Assembly (NCBI GenBank): GCA_000432775.1
Contig: HF990330.1
Coordinates: 1 to 11,837 of the forward strand
From: Alistipes sp. CAG:831
Lineage (GTDB): Bacteria > Bacteroidota > Bacteroidia > Bacteroidales > UBA932
DNA length: 11,837 nt
Direction: 5' to 3'
Position 1 is the first letter of the stretch, and each line of letters opens with the position of its first letter. Made by a program: the position numbers and the translations under genes. Shown in pieces: positions 1 through 5,600 of the stretch. The notes beneath the pieces are model-generated. The model was not told the DNA's origin. It made no database searches and was given only the letters and a program-made list of their open reading frames with translations.

Positions 1-2
1 AC

Positions 3-272
3 ACAGGGGTGAGTGACGACGAGCAGGAGCCCATCGAGCTGACCACTCCCTCTTATCAGGCCGGTCAGTCCTGGGCAGTCCAGGGAGGTATAGTCGCCGG
101 TATTGACTACTCGGTGGCGCCGGGTCTGGTGCTCGGAGTCGAGGTAGCCCCCGGCATGTATCAGTGCACTGTCATGGAACTTCATCCCTCTGGCATGTCC
201 CCTTACAGGGCCATCAACCACGACATCAAGATCCTGACGATGCCCCGCCTCAAGCTTGCCTTCCGTTTCTGA
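3..272 (+). CDS. C-terminal part of a probable outer-membrane beta-barrel protein (5' end outside window)
   Basis: The frame is open to the left edge, so this is the last 89 or so codons of a longer gene; the GTG at position 9 is probably internal. The sequence shows alternating hydrophobic and polar stretches broken by glycines (for example GGIVAGIDYSVAPGLVLGVE), then a final strand ending LKLAFRF and a TGA stop. A last strand ending in an aromatic residue is the usual C-terminal signal of outer-membrane barrels recognised by the BAM machinery, so an outer-membrane barrel protein is inferred. No specific family is recognised. A hairpin terminator follows 22 nt after the stop, so this gene is a separate transcription unit from the ribosomal operon downstream. 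It occupies the place where rpsC normally sits in this cluster. Confidence 0.5.
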   Translation, partial: TGVSDDEQEPIELTTPSYQAGQSWAVQGGIVAGIDYSVAPGLVLGVEVAPGMYQCTVMELHPSGMSPYRAINHDIKILTMPRLKLAFRF

Positions 273-294
273 CAACTGTTGCAGTAGATAACCT

Positions 295-326
295 AAGAGC
301 CGCCCCGCCCGGAGCGGCTCTTTTTT
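295..326 (+). terminator. Intrinsic terminator of the upstream outer-membrane protein gene
   Basis: A perfect 9-bp stem (AAGAGCCGC at 295-303 pairing with GCGGCTCTT at 314-322) closes a 10-nt loop and runs into a T tract ending at 326. It begins 22 nt after the TGA stop of the upstream gene. This is a textbook Rho-independent terminator and separates the upstream transcript from the ribosomal operon. Confidence 0.9.
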
Positions 327-340
327 CATTGTGCCCGGAT

Positions 341-400
341 TCCCGGTCCTTCCAGCGCGTTCCGGCTCCTCTCCAGCCATTCCGGTCCTACCAGTCATCC
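341..400. repeat. Three degenerate 20-nt tandem units
   Basis: Positions 341-360, 361-380 and 381-400 each begin TCC and share a core of the form TCC(C)GG-TCCT-CCAG. The units are imperfect, with one-base shifts between copies. No function is evident; they lie just downstream of the terminator. Confidence 0.4.
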
Positions 401-522
401 GTGCCACCGCATTTCCCTTGACGTGCCCGCACGCCTTGTTTGCCTAACTGATTGTCTTTCAAAGTTTTGTATAGTAACGATGTGCTTTCGTCGCAATTAA
501 AATTCACCGCATCCACAGCCAT
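388..522 (-). CDS. Possible 44-aa small ORF with a Shine-Dalgarno-like site (weak)
   Basis: On the minus strand an ATG at 522-520 opens a frame that closes with TAG at 390-388, giving a 44-residue peptide that begins MAVDAVNFNCDE and ends KCGGTDDW. A GGAGG (532-536 on the + strand, read as its complement) lies 9 nt before the start. The peptide has two cysteines and no recognised domain. Most genes in this type of organism do not rely on a Shine-Dalgarno site, so the GGAGG may be chance, and the frame overlaps the degenerate tandem units. It is listed because it is the only minus-strand frame here with an initiation signal; it may well not be a gene. Confidence 0.15.
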   Translation of the reverse strand: MAVDAVNFNCDESTSLLYKTLKDNQLGKQGVRARQGKCGGTDDW

Positions 523-905
523 TTTTGCTAACCTCCAGAGCCACAGCTATATCCGGAATTGCCCTGTGCGAACGATTCATTTTCGTTCTTAGCATCTTCA
601 TAGCATCGCTTCCGGGTGGGCAAGCCGCGCCTCGTTGTCCGGCATTCCGTCTCCGCGCCCATTGCCGTCCTCCGAGCCGCTGCCCAGATTCGCTGCCATT
701 CGAGCCGGCCTTCACCTAGCCGATATCTGCAGGGTAACTGCCGCAAACCGCTGTCGGGTGTGTTGCCGCCTCCGCGCCATCCGTGTCCAAAACGTCCGCC
801 CCGAAAATGTTTATATTTCGCCAACCGCTTGAAAGCCCGTTTCTTGACTTTTAAATTAGCCGGTCGAAAATGCTGTAAAATTTTTCTAAAAATTCTTCAA
901 AAAAG

Positions 906-936
906 TTTGGTGTTACAGGAATTTGTAATATCTTTG
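906..936 (+). promoter_or_regulatory. Bacteroidota-type promoter (TTTG / TANNTTTG) of the ribosomal operon
   Basis: TTTG at 906-909 and TATCTTTG at 929-936 are separated by 19 nt. This matches the -33 and -7 elements (TTTG, then TANNTTTG) recognised by the primary sigma factor of Bacteroides and relatives. An A+T-rich tract with A and T runs lies immediately upstream (about 850-905) and could act as an UP-like element. Transcription would start near 941-946, leaving a leader of about 60 nt before rplP. This is the only sequence of this form found upstream of or between the genes of the cluster. Confidence 0.85.
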
Positions 937-1004
937 CAGCCCCGTTTAATGGGAGAAGTGTGCTTAGTTAACTGGAAATAATAGACTTACAAAAAGTATA
1001 GACA

Positions 1005-1427
1005 ATGTTACAACCAAAGAAAACCAAGTTCAGAAGGCAGCAGAAAGGCCGTATGAAGGGAAATGCCCACCGCGGCACTGAGCTTTCCTTCGGCTCTTTC
1101 GGCATCAAGACCCTCGAGTCGGCATGGCTCACAGGTCAGCAGATTGAGGCTGCCCGTCAGGCTGTAGTGCGTTACATGAAACGTGAAGGTAAGATTTGGA
1201 TTCGCGTTTTCCCTGACAAACCTTACACAAAGAAACCGGCTGAGGTACGTATGGGTAAAGGTAAAGGTAATCCCGAGGGATTCGTAGCTCCCATCACTCC
1301 CGGACGCATGCTTATCGAAGCAGAGGGTGTGCCTTTGGAAGTTGCCAAGGAGGCTCTCCGTCTCGGAGCGCAGAAGCTGCCTGTAACCACCAAGTTCGTG
1401 GTACGCAGAGATTATGTTGAACAGTAA
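1005..1427 (+). CDS. rplP: 50S ribosomal protein L16 (uL16)
   Basis: The 140-residue product has the usual length of L16, a late-assembling 50S protein that sits near the A-site tRNA elbow and the peptidyl-transferase centre. The N-terminus MLQPKKTKFRRQQKGRMKG is the conserved L16 start. The motif VRMGKGKGNPEG at about residues 81-92 is the signature loop, and R82 corresponds to the arginine hydroxylated in some bacteria. The start is the ATG that follows the promoter leader; there is no Shine-Dalgarno site. Here L16 is the first gene of the transcription unit. In most bacteria it follows rpsC directly, and rpsC is absent at this place. rpmC follows after 18 nt. Confidence 0.98.
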   Translation: MLQPKKTKFRRQQKGRMKGNAHRGTELSFGSFGIKTLESAWLTGQQIEAARQAVVRYMKREGKIWIRVFPDKPYTKKPAEVRMGKGKGNPEGFVAPITPGRMLIEAEGVPLEVAKEALRLGAQKLPVTTKFVVRRDYVEQ

Positions 1428-1433
1428 TAAACC

Positions 1434-1438
1434 GGAGG
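1434..1438 (+). promoter_or_regulatory. Strong Shine-Dalgarno site for rpmC
   Basis: GGAGG (followed by AG) lies 7 nt before the ATG of rpmC, in the short gap after rplP. It is unusual in an operon where most genes lack such a site. Confidence 0.75.
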
Positions 1439-1445
1439 AGAAGAA

Positions 1446-1649
1446 ATGAAACCCAAGGAAATCAGAGAAATGTCTATCAAGGACCTGCGCGAGCGCATCG
1501 AGACCGAGAAGGCCAATCTGGCGCAGATGAAGATCAACCATGCCGTCTCCCCCATTGAGGATACCTCAAAGATCAGAAAGGCAGGAAAGGACATCGCCCG
1601 TATGCTCACCATCCTGACTGAAAAGGAAAACCAGGCAAAAGCAGAGTAA
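1446..1649 (+). CDS. rpmC: 50S ribosomal protein L29 (uL29)
   Basis: L29 is a small two-helix protein near the nascent-chain exit of the 50S subunit, close to where signal recognition particle and trigger factor dock. The 67-residue product matches the family length. It shows the typical N-terminal helix beginning MKPKEIREMSIKDLRERI, a short turn around SPIED, and a second basic helix with IRKAGKDIARMLTIL. Charged helices throughout and the position between L16 and S17 make the assignment secure. A strong GGAGG fixes the start. rpsQ begins 5 nt after the stop. Confidence 0.97.
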   Translation: MKPKEIREMSIKDLRERIETEKANLAQMKINHAVSPIEDTSKIRKAGKDIARMLTILTEKENQAKAE

Positions 1650-1654
1650 CAGTT

Positions 1655-1909
1655 ATGGAAAGAAATTTACGCAAGGAAAGAATCGGGGTGGTGGTCAGCA
1701 ACAAGATGGACAAGTCCATCATCGTGGCTGTAAGAGTTAAGGAAAAACACCCTGTTTACGGCAAGTTCGTGAACAAGACCACCAAGTTCGTCGCTCATGA
1801 CGAGAAGAATACATGCGACGAAGGCGATACGGTCCGCATCATGGAGACCCGTCCCCTGAGCAAGACCAAACGCTGGAGATTAGTAGAAATCGTAGAAAAA
1901 GTGAAGTAA
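1655..1909 (+). CDS. rpsQ: 30S ribosomal protein S17 (uS17)
   Basis: S17 is a primary 16S rRNA-binding protein of the 30S body, with an OB-fold. The 84-residue product has the expected length. It begins with RKERIGVVVSNKMDKSI, the first strands of the fold, and carries the C-terminal family signature GDTVRIMETRPLSKTKRW. There is no Shine-Dalgarno site before the ATG, which lies 5 nt after the rpmC stop, so translation is probably coupled to the upstream gene. rplN follows after a single base. Confidence 0.98.
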   Translation: MERNLRKERIGVVVSNKMDKSIIVAVRVKEKHPVYGKFVNKTTKFVAHDEKNTCDEGDTVRIMETRPLSKTKRWRLVEIVEKVK

Positions 1910-1910
1910 A

Positions 1911-2276
1911 ATGATACAACAGGAATCACGTTTAATGGTAGCTGACAACAGCGGAGCAAAAGAGGTACTCTGCATCCGTGTACTCGGAGGTACCCGCCGC
2001 CGTTATGCCAGCGTCGGCGACAAGATCGTAGTCGCTGTCAAGAGCGCTATCCCCGGCGGTGACGCCAAGAAGGGATCGGTATCCAAGGCCGTTGTAGTGC
2101 GCACCAAGAAAGAGATCCGTCGTGCCGACGGCTCGTACATCCGTTTCGACGACAATGCCTGCGTGCTTTTGAACAACCAGGGTGAGGTCCGCGGAACACG
2201 TATCTTCGGTCCCGTTGCCCGTGAACTGCGCGACAACTACATGAAGATTGTCTCTCTTGCACCCGAGGTACTTTAA
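1911..2276 (+). CDS. rplN: 50S ribosomal protein L14 (uL14)
   Basis: L14 lies at the subunit interface of the 50S particle, where it contacts 16S rRNA in an intersubunit bridge and is the docking site for the silencing factor RsfS. The 121-residue length is standard. The N-terminus MIQQESRLMVADNSGAKEVLCIRVLGG and the downstream blocks KGSVSKAVVVRTKK and RGTRIFGPVARELR are characteristic. The start codon is one base after the rpsQ stop, with no separate ribosome site, which indicates coupled translation. Confidence 0.98.
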   Translation: MIQQESRLMVADNSGAKEVLCIRVLGGTRRRYASVGDKIVVAVKSAIPGGDAKKGSVSKAVVVRTKKEIRRADGSYIRFDDNACVLLNNQGEVRGTRIFGPVARELRDNYMKIVSLAPEVL

Positions 2277-2281
2277 TATAT

Positions 2282-2287
2282 AGGAGG
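2282..2287 (+). promoter_or_regulatory. Strong Shine-Dalgarno site for rplX
   Basis: AGGAGG is placed 7 nt before the ATG of rplX, in the 18-nt gap after rplN. Confidence 0.75.
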
Positions 2288-2294
2288 CACAGAC

Positions 2295-2618
2295 ATGAAC
2301 AAGAAATTGCATATCAAGAAAGGAGACATGGTCTATGTGAACGCCGGCAATGACAAGGGCAAGACCGGAAAGGTTCTCGAGATCATCACCAAGAAGGACC
2401 GCGCTATCGTTGAGGGTGTGAACATGGTGAGCAAGCACACCAAACCCAATGCAAAGCATCCTCAGGGCGGTATTATCAAACAGGAAGCCGGAATTCATAT
2501 TTCCAACCTCCAGGTAGTGGATCCCGCCAAGGGAGGCCCCACCAGGATCGGCCGCCGCATGGGCGAGAATGGAAAGTTGGTCCGTTACGCTAAAAAATCA
2601 GGAGAGGAGATTAAATAA
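2295..2618 (+). CDS. rplX: 50S ribosomal protein L24 (uL24)
   Basis: L24 is an early assembly protein that helps nucleate folding of the 5' domain of 23S rRNA and later lies close to the peptide exit. The 107-residue product starts MNKKLHIKKGDMVYVNAGNDK; residues from about 8 to 35 form the KOW motif (KKGDMVYVNAGNDKGKTGKV), followed by conserved VEGVNMVSKHTKPN. It is preceded by a strong AGGAGG. Its TAA stop shares one base with the ATG of rplE (TAATG), so the two are translationally coupled. Confidence 0.97.
   Translation: MNKKLHIKKGDMVYVNAGNDKGKTGKVLEIITKKDRAIVEGVNMVSKHTKPNAKHPQGGIIKQEAGIHISNLQVVDPAKGGPTRIGRRMGENGKLVRYAKKSGEEIK
2601..2609 (+). promoter_or_regulatory. Shine-Dalgarno-like purine run for rplE
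   Basis: GGAGAGGAG lies inside the last codons of rplX, 8 nt before the ATG of rplE. Together with the TAATG overlap it supports the ATG at 2618 as the real start, and therefore the N-terminal extension of L5. Confidence 0.5.
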
Positions 2619-3223
2619 TGGCAAAGAAAAAAGTAGAAGAGACCAAGCAGGAACAGCACGTGAGCTTGGCAGGATACGTTCCTAATCTTCAGAAGAAATA
2701 CAAAGAGGAAATCGTGGCCAAGCTCCAGAAGGAGTTCGGATTCGCAACTGTAATGCAGGTGCCCAAGCTGCTGAAGATTACCCTTAACCAGGGTATCGGC
2801 GATGCTACCGGAGACAAGAAGCTCGTGGAGGTTGCCCAGCAGGAGCTCACCGCTATCGCAGGACAGAAGGCCGTGACCACCTATTCCAGAAAGGATATCT
2901 CCAACTTCAAGCTCCGTCGCGGTACCGCCATCGGAGTGAAGGTTACCCTCAGAGGTGCCCGCATGTATGAGTTCCTAGAGAGGCTCATCGCAGTGTCCCT
3001 GCCCCGTATCCGTGACTTCAACGGTATCAACGAGAAGTTTGACGGCCGCGGTAACTACACTCTCGGTATCAAGGAGCAGATTATCTTCCCTGAGATCGAT
3101 ATCGACAAGATCACCAAGATCTTCGGCCTCGAGATAACCTTTGTGACATCCACAGAGAAGGATGAGGAGGCTCATGCTCTTCTCCGTGAGTTCGGACTGC
3201 CTTTTAAGAACAAAAAATCGTAA
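2618..3223 (+). CDS. rplE: 50S ribosomal protein L5 (uL5), with N-terminal extension
   Basis: L5 binds 5S rRNA together with L18 and forms part of the central protuberance of the 50S subunit, touching P-site tRNA. The core runs from about residue 22 (VPNLQKKYKEEIVAKLQKEF) to the end and carries the conserved blocks VPKLLKITLNQGIG, YSRKDISNFKLRRG, VTLRGARMYEFLERL, LPRIRDFNGI and YTLGIKEQIIFPEIDID. At 201 residues it is about 20 longer than the usual 180. The excess is a lysine- and glutamate-rich N-terminus beginning MAKKKVEETKQEQH. There is no later ATG before the core; internal GTG or TTG codons at residues 16-18 could give a shorter protein, but the overlap with the rplX stop and the purine run before 2618 favour the long form. 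Confidence 0.96.
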   Translation: MAKKKVEETKQEQHVSLAGYVPNLQKKYKEEIVAKLQKEFGFATVMQVPKLLKITLNQGIGDATGDKKLVEVAQQELTAIAGQKAVTTYSRKDISNFKLRRGTAIGVKVTLRGARMYEFLERLIAVSLPRIRDFNGINEKFDGRGNYTLGIKEQIIFPEIDIDKITKIFGLEITFVTSTEKDEEAHALLREFGLPFKNKKS

Positions 3224-3232
3224 TTAGAAGAT

Positions 3233-3502
3233 ATGGCAAAAGAATCAATGAAGGCTCGCGAAGTGAAACGTGCGAGAATGTGCGCTAAATACGCAGAAAA
3301 ACGTAAAGCTCTCAAGGAAGCCGGCGACTGGGCCGCTCTCGACAGACTCCCCAAGAACTCGAGTCCCTGCCGTCAGCACAACCGCTGCTCCATCACCGGA
3401 CGTCCCAAGGGTTATATGCGCGTGTTCGGCATCAGCCGTATACAGTTCCGCGAGATGGCAAGCAAGGGTCTGATTCCCGGAGTTCGCAAGGCATCCTGGT
3501 AA
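3233..3502 (+). CDS. rpsN: 30S ribosomal protein S14, zinc-independent short form (uS14)
   Basis: S14 is a late-assembling protein of the 30S head. The 89-residue product starts MAKESMKAREVKRARMCAKYAEKR, contains SSPCRQHNRCSITGRPKGYMR (about residues 43-63) and ends IPGVRKASW, all family hallmarks. It has three cysteines (17, 46, 52) but not the paired CxxC motifs of the 61-residue zinc form, so it belongs to the zinc-independent class, in a version shorter than the 101 residues of Escherichia coli. The start lies 9 nt after the rplE stop, with no Shine-Dalgarno site. It is followed by the largest gap in the operon. Confidence 0.97.
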   Translation: MAKESMKAREVKRARMCAKYAEKRKALKEAGDWAALDRLPKNSSPCRQHNRCSITGRPKGYMRVFGISRIQFREMASKGLIPGVRKASW

Positions 3503-3504
3503 GC

Positions 3505-3627
3505 CGCTGCACTTTCTTCGAACGATTTTCTGCGTTTTGCTCGTTCGGCGACATCCTCATTTACGGCAGTAAACTCCGGTGTCCCCTCGCTCGCAGGCCT
3601 TGAAAATCGCCCGAATAAAGCACAGCG
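3505..3627. repeat. Imperfect inverted-repeat element between rpsN and rpsH
   Basis: Arms 3505-3530 and 3602-3627 are inverted copies matching at 21 of 26 positions, including an unbroken 8-bp block (CGATTTTC with GAAAATCG). Inside, GACATC (3550-3555) pairs with GGTGTC (3578-3583), and TTTAC (3560-3564) pairs with GTAAA (3569-3573) around a GGCA loop. The whole 123 nt could fold into one long hairpin and lies immediately after the rpsN stop. There is no T tract, so it is not a standard terminator. The neat boundaries and location resemble a small interspersed intergenic repeat. I recall similar sequences in Bacteroidales intergenic regions, but could not check this. It contains no plausible gene. 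Confidence 0.6.
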
Positions 3628-3676
3628 AATGTGTGAGAAAAATATTTTAACTTAATTTATAAACCATTGGATATCG

Positions 3677-3692
3677 GGCGCTGAAAAGCGTC
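3677..3692 (+). promoter_or_regulatory. Small hairpin with GAAA tetraloop in the rpsH leader
   Basis: GGCGCT (3677-3682) pairs with AGCGTC (3687-3692), with one G-U pair, around a GAAA loop. It lies 25 nt before the rpsH ATG and is followed by an unstructured A-rich run. It could be a protein-binding leader element, or the native leader left after the upstream element inserted. No promoter of the TTTG/TANNTTTG type is visible in this gap. Confidence 0.3.
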
Positions 3693-3717
3693 GAACCACT
3701 AAAACAAAACAAACAAA

Positions 3718-4113
3718 ATGACTGATCCAATAGCAGATTACCTGACGAGAGTCAGAAACGCGTATCTCGCAAAGCACAAGATCGTAGAGATTCCCGCGTC
3801 CAAGATGAAGATGGAGATCACCCGCATTCTCCATGAGAAGGGATACATCCTCAGCTACAAGCTGGTCGAGGGTAATCCCTACAACACCATCAAGATAGCC
3901 CTGAAGTATCACCCTACAACCAAGCAGGCAGCTGTCAAGAAGATTCAGAGAGTATCGACCCCCGGTCTGAGAAAGTACGTAGGCGTAGAGGATATGCCCC
4001 GCGTGCTCAACGGCATGGGTATCGCCATCCTCTCCACTTCGAAGGGAATCATCACCGACAAGGAAGCCAAGGATATGAACGTCGGCGGCGAGGTGCTCTG
4101 TTATGTTTATTAA
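3718..4113 (+). CDS. rpsH: 30S ribosomal protein S8 (uS8)
   Basis: S8 is a primary 16S rRNA-binding protein that organises the central domain of the 30S subunit; in Escherichia coli it also represses its own operon by binding mRNA. The 131-residue length is typical. The N-terminus MTDPIADYLTRVRNAYLAKH, the block RVSTPGLRKYVG and the family signature at residues 101-118 (GIAILSTSKGIITDKEAK) identify it. It ends GGEVLCYVY. The start follows an A-rich leader without a Shine-Dalgarno site and is separated from rpsN by 215 nt, while the next gene follows after 22 nt. Confidence 0.98.
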   Translation: MTDPIADYLTRVRNAYLAKHKIVEIPASKMKMEITRILHEKGYILSYKLVEGNPYNTIKIALKYHPTTKQAAVKKIQRVSTPGLRKYVGVEDMPRVLNGMGIAILSTSKGIITDKEAKDMNVGGEVLCYVY

Positions 4114-4135
4114 AATTTAAAAAAGTAAGAATACA

Positions 4136-4696
4136 ATGTCAAGAATTGGAAAATTGCCTGTACACCTGCCGCAGGGCGTGACCGCAACGGTCGGCGCCGA
4201 TAATGTGGTACTGGTTAAAGGACCGCTCGGACAACTGAGTCAGAAGGTTGATCCTGACATCAAAGTATCCGTTGAAGGGAATACTATTACGGTAACACGT
4301 CCCACGGACCAGCCCCGTCACCGTTCCCTGCACGGACTCTACCGCGCACTCATCAACAACATGGTTACCGGTGTATCTACCGGTTTTACCATCAAGCAGG
4401 AACTCATCGGTGTAGGTTACCGCGTGGAGGTCAAGGGCCAGATCCTGGAGCTCGCTCTGGGTTATTCCCACGACATCCACTTCATGCTCCCCTCGGAGAT
4501 TAAGGCCGAGGCTGAGCCTGTGAAGAAGGGACAGAACCCTGTTCTTGTTCTCAAGAGCTGCGACAAGCAGCTGCTCGGCCAGGTAGCCGCCAAGATCCGC
4601 TCTATGCGCGCTCCCGAGCCTTACAAGGGTAAAGGTATCAAGTTCGTAGGCGAACAGCTCCGCCGCAAGGCCGGTAAGTCCGCAGGCGCTAAATAA
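4136..4696 (+). CDS. rplF: 50S ribosomal protein L6 (uL6)
   Basis: L6 sits near the sarcin-ricin loop and the factor-binding site of the 50S subunit. The product has 186 residues and two repeats of the same fold. The first half starts MSRIGKLPVHLPQGVTATV and contains VKGPLGQLSQ; the second half carries GVGYRVEVKGQILELALGYSH and the C-terminal signature PEPYKGKGIKFVGEQLRRKAG. Length and order are normal. There is no Shine-Dalgarno site before the ATG. rplR follows after 16 nt. Confidence 0.98.
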   Translation: MSRIGKLPVHLPQGVTATVGADNVVLVKGPLGQLSQKVDPDIKVSVEGNTITVTRPTDQPRHRSLHGLYRALINNMVTGVSTGFTIKQELIGVGYRVEVKGQILELALGYSHDIHFMLPSEIKAEAEPVKKGQNPVLVLKSCDKQLLGQVAAKIRSMRAPEPYKGKGIKFVGEQLRRKAGKSAGAK

Positions 4697-4698
4697 TT

Positions 4699-4704
4699 AG
4701 GAGG
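4699..4704 (+). promoter_or_regulatory. Strong Shine-Dalgarno site for rplR
   Basis: AGGAGG lies 8 nt before the ATG at 4713. A second in-frame ATG at 4719 would be 14 nt away, so the site favours the first. Confidence 0.75.
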
Positions 4705-4712
4705 ATAGGAAT

Positions 4713-5075
4713 ATGGCAATGACTAAAATACAGAGAAGACAGAGAATACGCTACCGCATCCGCAAGGTCGTAAACGGAACTCCCGAGAGACCCAGGATGT
4801 CTGTATTCAGAAGCAACAAACAGATATACGTTCAGGTGATTGACGACACCAAGGGCATTACCCTCGTGTCTGCCGGCTCCACCGATAAGTCTCTTGCAGA
4901 GGCTGTCAAGGGCAAGACCGCTACTGAAGTGGCAGCCCTGGTGGGCAAGCTCATCGCCGAGCGTGCTGTAGAGAAGGGTATCTCCACCGTCTCTTTCGAC
5001 CGCGGAGGCTACCTCTATCACGGAAGAGTTAAAAGTTTGGCAGACGCAGCCCGCGAGGGCGGTCTTAAATTCTAA
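4713..5075 (+). CDS. rplR: 50S ribosomal protein L18 (uL18)
   Basis: L18 binds 5S rRNA with L5 and helps attach it to the 50S central protuberance. The 120-residue product has a basic N-terminus (MAMTKIQRRQRIRYRIRK), then the core PRMSVFRSNKQIYVQVIDD and the C-terminal block VSFDRGGYLYHGRVKSLADAAREGGL, which is the family signature. A second ATG two codons downstream could also be used; the spacing of AGGAGG supports the first. rpsE follows after 6 nt. Confidence 0.97.
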   Translation: MAMTKIQRRQRIRYRIRKVVNGTPERPRMSVFRSNKQIYVQVIDDTKGITLVSAGSTDKSLAEAVKGKTATEVAALVGKLIAERAVEKGISTVSFDRGGYLYHGRVKSLADAAREGGLKF

Positions 5076-5081
5076 GAGACT

Positions 5082-5600
5082 ATGGCAGATATCAACGTAA
5101 AGAAAGTAAAGACCACCGATCTGGAACTCAAGGACAGATTGGTAGCAGTACAGAGGGTTACCAAGGTAACCAAGGGCGGACGCCACTTCAGCTTCGCCGC
5201 TATCGTAGTAGTGGGCGACGAGAAGGGTGTGGTAGGCTATGGTCTCGGTAAGGCCAATGAAGTCACCACCGCTATTTCCAAGGGCATCGAGGACGCTAAG
5301 AAGAATCTCGTGAAGGTGCCTCTGAACAAGAGGACCATTCCCCACGAGCAGGAAGCCAAGTTCGGCGGCGCCAGAGTATTCATGAAACCTGCGGCTCCCG
5401 GTACCGGTGTGAAGGCCGGAGGTGCGATGCGTGCCGTGTTTGAGTCTGTAGGTGTTCAGGACGTGCTTGCTAAGTCCAAGGGCTCGTCCAACCCTCACAA
5501 CCTGGTTAAGGCCACCATCGCCGCCCTTGCGGAGCTCCGCGATGCATATACTGTGGCAGGTGTCCGCGGTATTCCCATGCAAAGAGTATTTAAAGGATAA
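5082..5600 (+). CDS. rpsE: 30S ribosomal protein S5 (uS5)
   Basis: S5 lies near the mRNA entry channel and the decoding centre, where it affects fidelity and mRNA unwinding. The product has 172 residues. The N-terminal double-stranded-RNA-binding-like domain contains the signature running from GGRHFSFAAIVVVGDEKG to GYGLGKANEV (about residues 32-60). The C-terminal domain contains KPAAPGTGVKAGGAMRAVFE and SSNPHNLVKATIAAL. The start is 6 nt after rplR without a Shine-Dalgarno site, so coupling is likely. The end overlaps the Shine-Dalgarno site of rpmD by two bases. Confidence 0.98.
   Translation: MADINVKKVKTTDLELKDRLVAVQRVTKVTKGGRHFSFAAIVVVGDEKGVVGYGLGKANEVTTAISKGIEDAKKNLVKVPLNKRTIPHEQEAKFGGARVFMKPAAPGTGVKAGGAMRAVFESVGVQDVLAKSKGSSNPHNLVKATIAALAELRDAYTVAGVRGIPMQRVFKG

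Larger units (their letters stand above)
327..905. other. Intergenic stretch of about 580 bp without a convincing gene
   Basis: The + strand shows nothing that resembles a protein family. The first part (341-400) holds three degenerate 20-nt units. The middle (about 500-830) is GC-rich and has minus-strand frames, one of 98 codons (824-528) and an overlapping one of 72 codons (715-497). Their arginine- and glycine-heavy composition looks like the by-product of GC-rich DNA, not like selected protein. From about 850 to 905 the sequence turns strongly A+T-rich with A and T tracts, as expected just upstream of a strong promoter. No tRNA or known RNA was recognised. Confidence 0.6.

Noticed and set aside
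616..981. A 121-codon + strand frame upstream of rplP
   Set aside because: It runs through the A+T-rich promoter region and the promoter itself; its product has no family resemblance and is rich in Arg, Pro and Cys, as expected from chance frames in GC-rich DNA.
3505..3627. Transcription terminator between rpsN and rpsH
   Set aside because: The fold is long and imperfect, and no T run follows either the inner or the outer stem, so it does not have the form of an intrinsic terminator.
3503..3717. A second promoter in the rpsN-rpsH gap
   Set aside because: I looked for TTTG followed at about 19-21 nt by TANNTTTG and found none; A+T-rich pieces such as those near 3640-3660 do not match the -7 element.
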